From positions 992,001-1,056,000 of the forward strand of contig CP048685.1 of NCBI GenBank assembly GCA_015698285.1: DNA of 64,000 nt. The letters run 5' to 3'. The notes under the pieces are model-generated. The model searched no databases. It saw only the letters and a list, made by a program, of their open reading frames with translations, and was not told the origin of the DNA. Origin of the DNA: Candidatus Nitronauta litoralis. GTDB lineage: Bacteria > Nitrospinota > Nitrospinia > Nitrospinales > Nitrospinaceae. The stretch's first letter is position 1. Each line of letters begins with the position of its first letter. Below, one piece after another: positions 61,923 through 64,000 of this stretch. The translations under genes were made by a program, and so were the position numbers.

Positions 61923-62032
61923 CCTTTAATAAAAAAAGAATAAAGGGGTAATAAAACCGCTGTCTCGCAACCTGCCATTTTTCGTAACTCTAGTGCTGGT
62001 TCGCACAAGTGCAAGTAAGCGGCAAGATTTTA

Positions 62033-62060
62033 CCTGCCGGGCAAAACTTGCAGGCTTTTT
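62033..62060 (+). terminator. Rho-independent terminator
   Basis: CCTGC and GCAGG enclose a 12-base loop, followed by CTTTTT. A wider inverted repeat (GCAAG-ATTTT with AAAA-CTTGC) overlaps it and offers an alternative fold. It isolates the flagellar promoter from prophage transcription. Confidence 0.6.
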
Positions 62061-62130
62061 CCTCCCCACCCCCACTTCCCTGTCTCTATAAATCGCTAAT
62101 TTTTAATGCGTTACAAAAGGGCGCCGGTTT

Positions 62131-62146
62131 TGGCACGAGCGTTGCT
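62131..62146 (+). promoter_or_regulatory. Sigma-54 promoter for the fliK operon
   Basis: TGGCACGAGCGTTGCT contains the conserved -24 GG and -12 GC dinucleotides at the correct spacing (TGGCAC, 5 bases, TTGCT). Initiation is expected near 62157-62158, giving a leader of about 220 nt. Sigma-54 control of hook and rod genes is common in polar-flagellated bacteria. The enhancer-binding activator (FlrC/FleR type) is not in the window. Confidence 0.8.
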
Positions 62147-62151
62147 TATTA

Positions 62152-62182
62152 GGTCGCAGGAGACCCGGCTAAAGTACCGGGT
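62152..62182 (+). other. Tandem small hairpins at the start of the fliK leader
   Basis: GGTC, 6 bases, GACC is followed directly by ACCCGG, CTAAAGTA, CCGGGT (62163-62182). They lie at the very 5' end of the predicted transcript and could stabilise it. I compared the layout with the c-di-GMP riboswitch pattern and it does not match. Confidence 0.4.
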
Positions 62183-62379
62183 ACCCTTTTTAAAAGACAA
62201 AAACAAAGGTGGGATTCTTCAGGAGTCTTAAATATTTTTAAAGTTGAAAAATTTCAAGAGTACGAGTGACACGTCAAAAGCATTAAGCAAAAAGGTTTCA
62301 GGCCATAAGTCGTCCTTGAAAAGGGCGCACGAATTGCCCTTAAAGAAAACTTTAGAATAACGAGTGGCACATTAAAAAT

Positions 62380-63960
62380 ATGAACAACCCGAGCCAAATT
62401 CAGTTTCCGCTTCTCGCGCCTCAAAAGGCGGTGGACTCTCCAGACCGGTTGATTAAACCGGACAAGCAGGGTCAGCCGAAGTTTGATCATTACCTTGATC
62501 GCGAGGTCAACCAGCCGCATCTGGAGCGTTCGACCCGTAAGGAACGTGCCTCGGATACCAAGCCGCGTGATGTTGAACGGTCGGAACGTCTCAACGATAC
62601 CCTCGCCCGCTCGCGTGAATCGCAACATCCTGCGGAAACAACGAATAATACCCGTCCTGAAACCCAGCCTCGTGAAGCGGTGGGTAATCCGGAGACGGGG
62701 CCGGCCATTGCGTCTGCAAAAGCGAAACTTCCAGAAGAACACCGCGCTCTCGGCACGGGTGAAAAACCGGCTTCTCCTGAAGAGAAACTGGTGAAAGCGT
62801 TGAAGGATCTCAATCTCGACCAGGAACGCATCGACACCATCCTGAGCACGATCAAACAGGGACCAAATGCGGAAGACGTCATCAAAGCGTTGGGCGGACT
62901 GCTCAGTCAACTCGCCAATGTTGAAGGTCTGGCCGATGCGGCAACCAAATCCGGTGCTGGCAAAGGTGAAGATCCTTTAAAGACGCTGGCTTCCCTGTTC
63001 CAGCAAAAAACCAGCCTGACAGACACGGCCACCAAATCCGGCGAACAGCAACTCAAGTTGCAGGGCATTCTGGAAGAAGCCGGCCTGAGCCCGGAAGAAG
63101 CGAAGAAACTGCTGGCTTCGGCGCGTCAGGGTAACGTTTCAAAAGATTTTAACGAACTCAAAACACAGATCGCCCGCGCCACGGAAGACAAAAATTTAGT
63201 CAAGGAAGGCCCTGCAAACTCATTGGAGAATAAATCTCTGAACCAGTTGCTGGGCGGGCGCTTGCAAAACGCCAACGCGTCTACCGGGCAGGAAACCGCC
63301 ACCAACCTGGCGCAGCAGGCTGCAACAAATCCACTACTCGCGAAATCTCCAGCAGTCGCACTGCAATTTGTTTCCAACACACCACAGACCGGAGGCCTGC
63401 ACGCTCAACCGTTGACGGACAGCGGATCAACTCAACCGATCAGCAGTGTGAGTGAAGCGTCGTCCCGCACGACGGAAACGGTACGTGTGAACAACCCGGC
63501 TAACGTTACACCGCGCGGCCTGGTTGAAAAACCGATTGCCCAACAGATCATCGACAAGTTTGCGATCCGCGGAGCGGGTCAGCAGAAAGAAATTTTCATC
63601 AAACTCGATCCACCGTCGCTCGGCACCGTTCGCATGAACGTTTCGACTTCCGGTGAGAACGTAAAGACCACGCTGGTTGCGGAAAACCAGGTGGTCAAAC
63701 AAACAATTGAAAGCAACCTGACACAGTTGAAAGATGCTCTAAACACTCAGGGCATCAAGGTCGACAGCTTCACTGTACTGGTTGGCGGAAACCAGGGACA
63801 GCCCATGCCGCATCAGCGTCATGAAGGCCAGAGCCAGGCGCGTTTCTTTGGTTCCCAGCACGGTAACGAATTAAATCTGAATCTCGTTCCAGAAGATATT
63901 CCTCCGGGACGTTCACCCGTTTTCATTCATCCATCGCAATCCATCAGCCTGTTTGCATAA
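62380..63960 (+). CDS. fliK: Flagellar hook-length control protein
   Basis: The 526-residue protein has a long, low-complexity, Gln/Thr/Arg-rich N-terminal part (ruler) and a C-terminal Flg_hook domain (about 390-475: IAQQIIDKFAIRGAGQQKEI, FIKLDPPSLGTVRMNVS, and a later DALNTQGIKVDSFTV). LDPPSLGTVRM is the FliK signature. FliK is secreted during hook building and switches the export gate when the hook is full length. It is transcribed from a sigma-54 promoter and followed by another flagellar gene after 27 bases. Confidence 0.93.
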   Translation: MNNPSQIQFPLLAPQKAVDSPDRLIKPDKQGQPKFDHYLDREVNQPHLERSTRKERASDTKPRDVERSERLNDTLARSRESQHPAETTNNTRPETQPREAVGNPETGPAIASAKAKLPEEHRALGTGEKPASPEEKLVKALKDLNLDQERIDTILSTIKQGPNAEDVIKALGGLLSQLANVEGLADAATKSGAGKGEDPLKTLASLFQQKTSLTDTATKSGEQQLKLQGILEEAGLSPEEAKKLLASARQGNVSKDFNELKTQIARATEDKNLVKEGPANSLENKSLNQLLGGRLQNANASTGQETATNLAQQAATNPLLAKSPAVALQFVSNTPQTGGLHAQPLTDSGSTQPISSVSEASSRTTETVRVNNPANVTPRGLVEKPIAQQIIDKFAIRGAGQQKEIFIKLDPPSLGTVRMNVSTSGENVKTTLVAENQVVKQTIESNLTQLKDALNTQGIKVDSFTVLVGGNQGQPMPHQRHEGQSQARFFGSQHGNELNLNLVPEDIPPGRSPVFIHPSQSISLFA

Positions 63961-63987
63961 CGCCCGGCAGGCCTGAAAGGTAAGATC

Positions 63988-64000
63988 ATGATCGCAGGAC
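63988..64000 (+). CDS. Start of the next flagellar gene, probably flgD
   Basis: ATGATCGCAGGAC runs off the right edge. AAAGG sits about 8 bases before the ATG. Only four codons are seen; the flgD guess is from the usual fliK-flgD order. Confidence 0.4.

Larger units (their letters stand above)
61923..62379. other. Intergenic control region before fliK
   Basis: A 457-base stretch that holds a terminator (62033-62060), the sigma-54 promoter (62131-62146) and leader hairpins (62152-62182). Further on, it has a partial match to the intergenic repeat (about 62201-62220) and two short direct repeats (ACGAGTGACAC and ACGAGTGGCAC). No gene is supported. Confidence 0.6.

Noticed and set aside
62152-62182. 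c-di-GMP (GEMM-type) riboswitch in the fliK leader
   Set aside because: The conserved GEMM blocks and tetraloop-receptor arrangement are absent; only two simple hairpins are present.
62254-62910. Long open frame (218 codons) on the minus strand across the fliK start
   Set aside because: Arg/Phe-rich and antisense to fliK codons, without a ribosome site or any motif. FliK on the other strand is certain.
1-64000. CRISPR array
   Set aside because: No regularly spaced direct repeats and no cas genes were seen anywhere in the window.

Overview
The window is bacterial chromosome from a Gram-negative, flagellated organism. Signs of an outer membrane are two lipoprotein signals, a predicted outer-membrane barrel and a TatB-like protein. 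Flagellar motility is indicated by fliK behind a sigma-54 promoter. Housekeeping genes (glnD, mnmG, apt, hisG, hisI, ribF, a tRNA-Leu) sit among accessory islands. Base composition is near 50% G+C except in a few clearly AT-rich inserts. The mix of families would fit Nitrospinota or a deltaproteobacterium-like lineage. That placement is inference from gene content; no marker gene in the window settles it.

Layout. (1) 1-19266 is a surface-glycan region. A long run of tightly packed, often overlapping minus-strand genes (15664 down to the left edge) encodes glycosyltransferases, a GT-C/YfhO-like membrane protein, an SGNH hydrolase, two methyltransferases, a B12-type radical SAM enzyme with a neighbouring ferredoxin-reductase-like flavoprotein, and an unusual trio (thymidylate-kinase-like, HPr-kinase-like, PF14907 nucleotidyltransferase-like). 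A good sigma-70 promoter at 15789-15817 could drive all of it. galE with a GT2 gene, and a divergent GT4 gene, complete the region. (2) 19267-25950 is an accessory island. It holds remnants of an RND pump and of a metallo-beta-lactamase-fold gene, a Fic gene with a probably leaderless, operator-rich promoter, flanked by degenerate repeats, an IS481-family element, and an AT-rich three-gene ABC-three-component (ABC-3C) conflict system. (3) 25956-29145 holds metabolic genes (XRE-MBL fusion, beta-hydroxyacid dehydrogenase, alcohol dehydrogenase) separated by copies of an intergenic repeat.

(4) 29497-59397 is mostly core: glnD with a degenerate HD site, mnmG, apt, a cell-wall peptidase, a MoxR/DUF58/transglutaminase operon, his genes, RNA-modification genes, tatB, ribF and tRNA-Leu. 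Within it lie a decayed stretch (45286-46330) with a UGA-interrupted membrane gene and a partial duplication, and a TetR-controlled set (YHS protein, DUF4383 protein, cytochrome P460) with a perfect palindromic operator, suggesting a response to reactive nitrogen species. (5) 59732-61922 is a remnant of a Mu-like prophage that truncates a host gene and carries a predicted PBECR2-type nuclease domain. (6) 62033-64000 starts a flagellar operon: terminator, sigma-54 promoter, structured leader, fliK and the first codons of the next gene.

The strongest candidates for follow-up are the ABC-3C island, the glycan cluster's kinase/nucleotidyltransferase trio and its radical SAM/reductase pair, the GlnD with a lost HD aspartate, and the operator-controlled YHS/P460 set.
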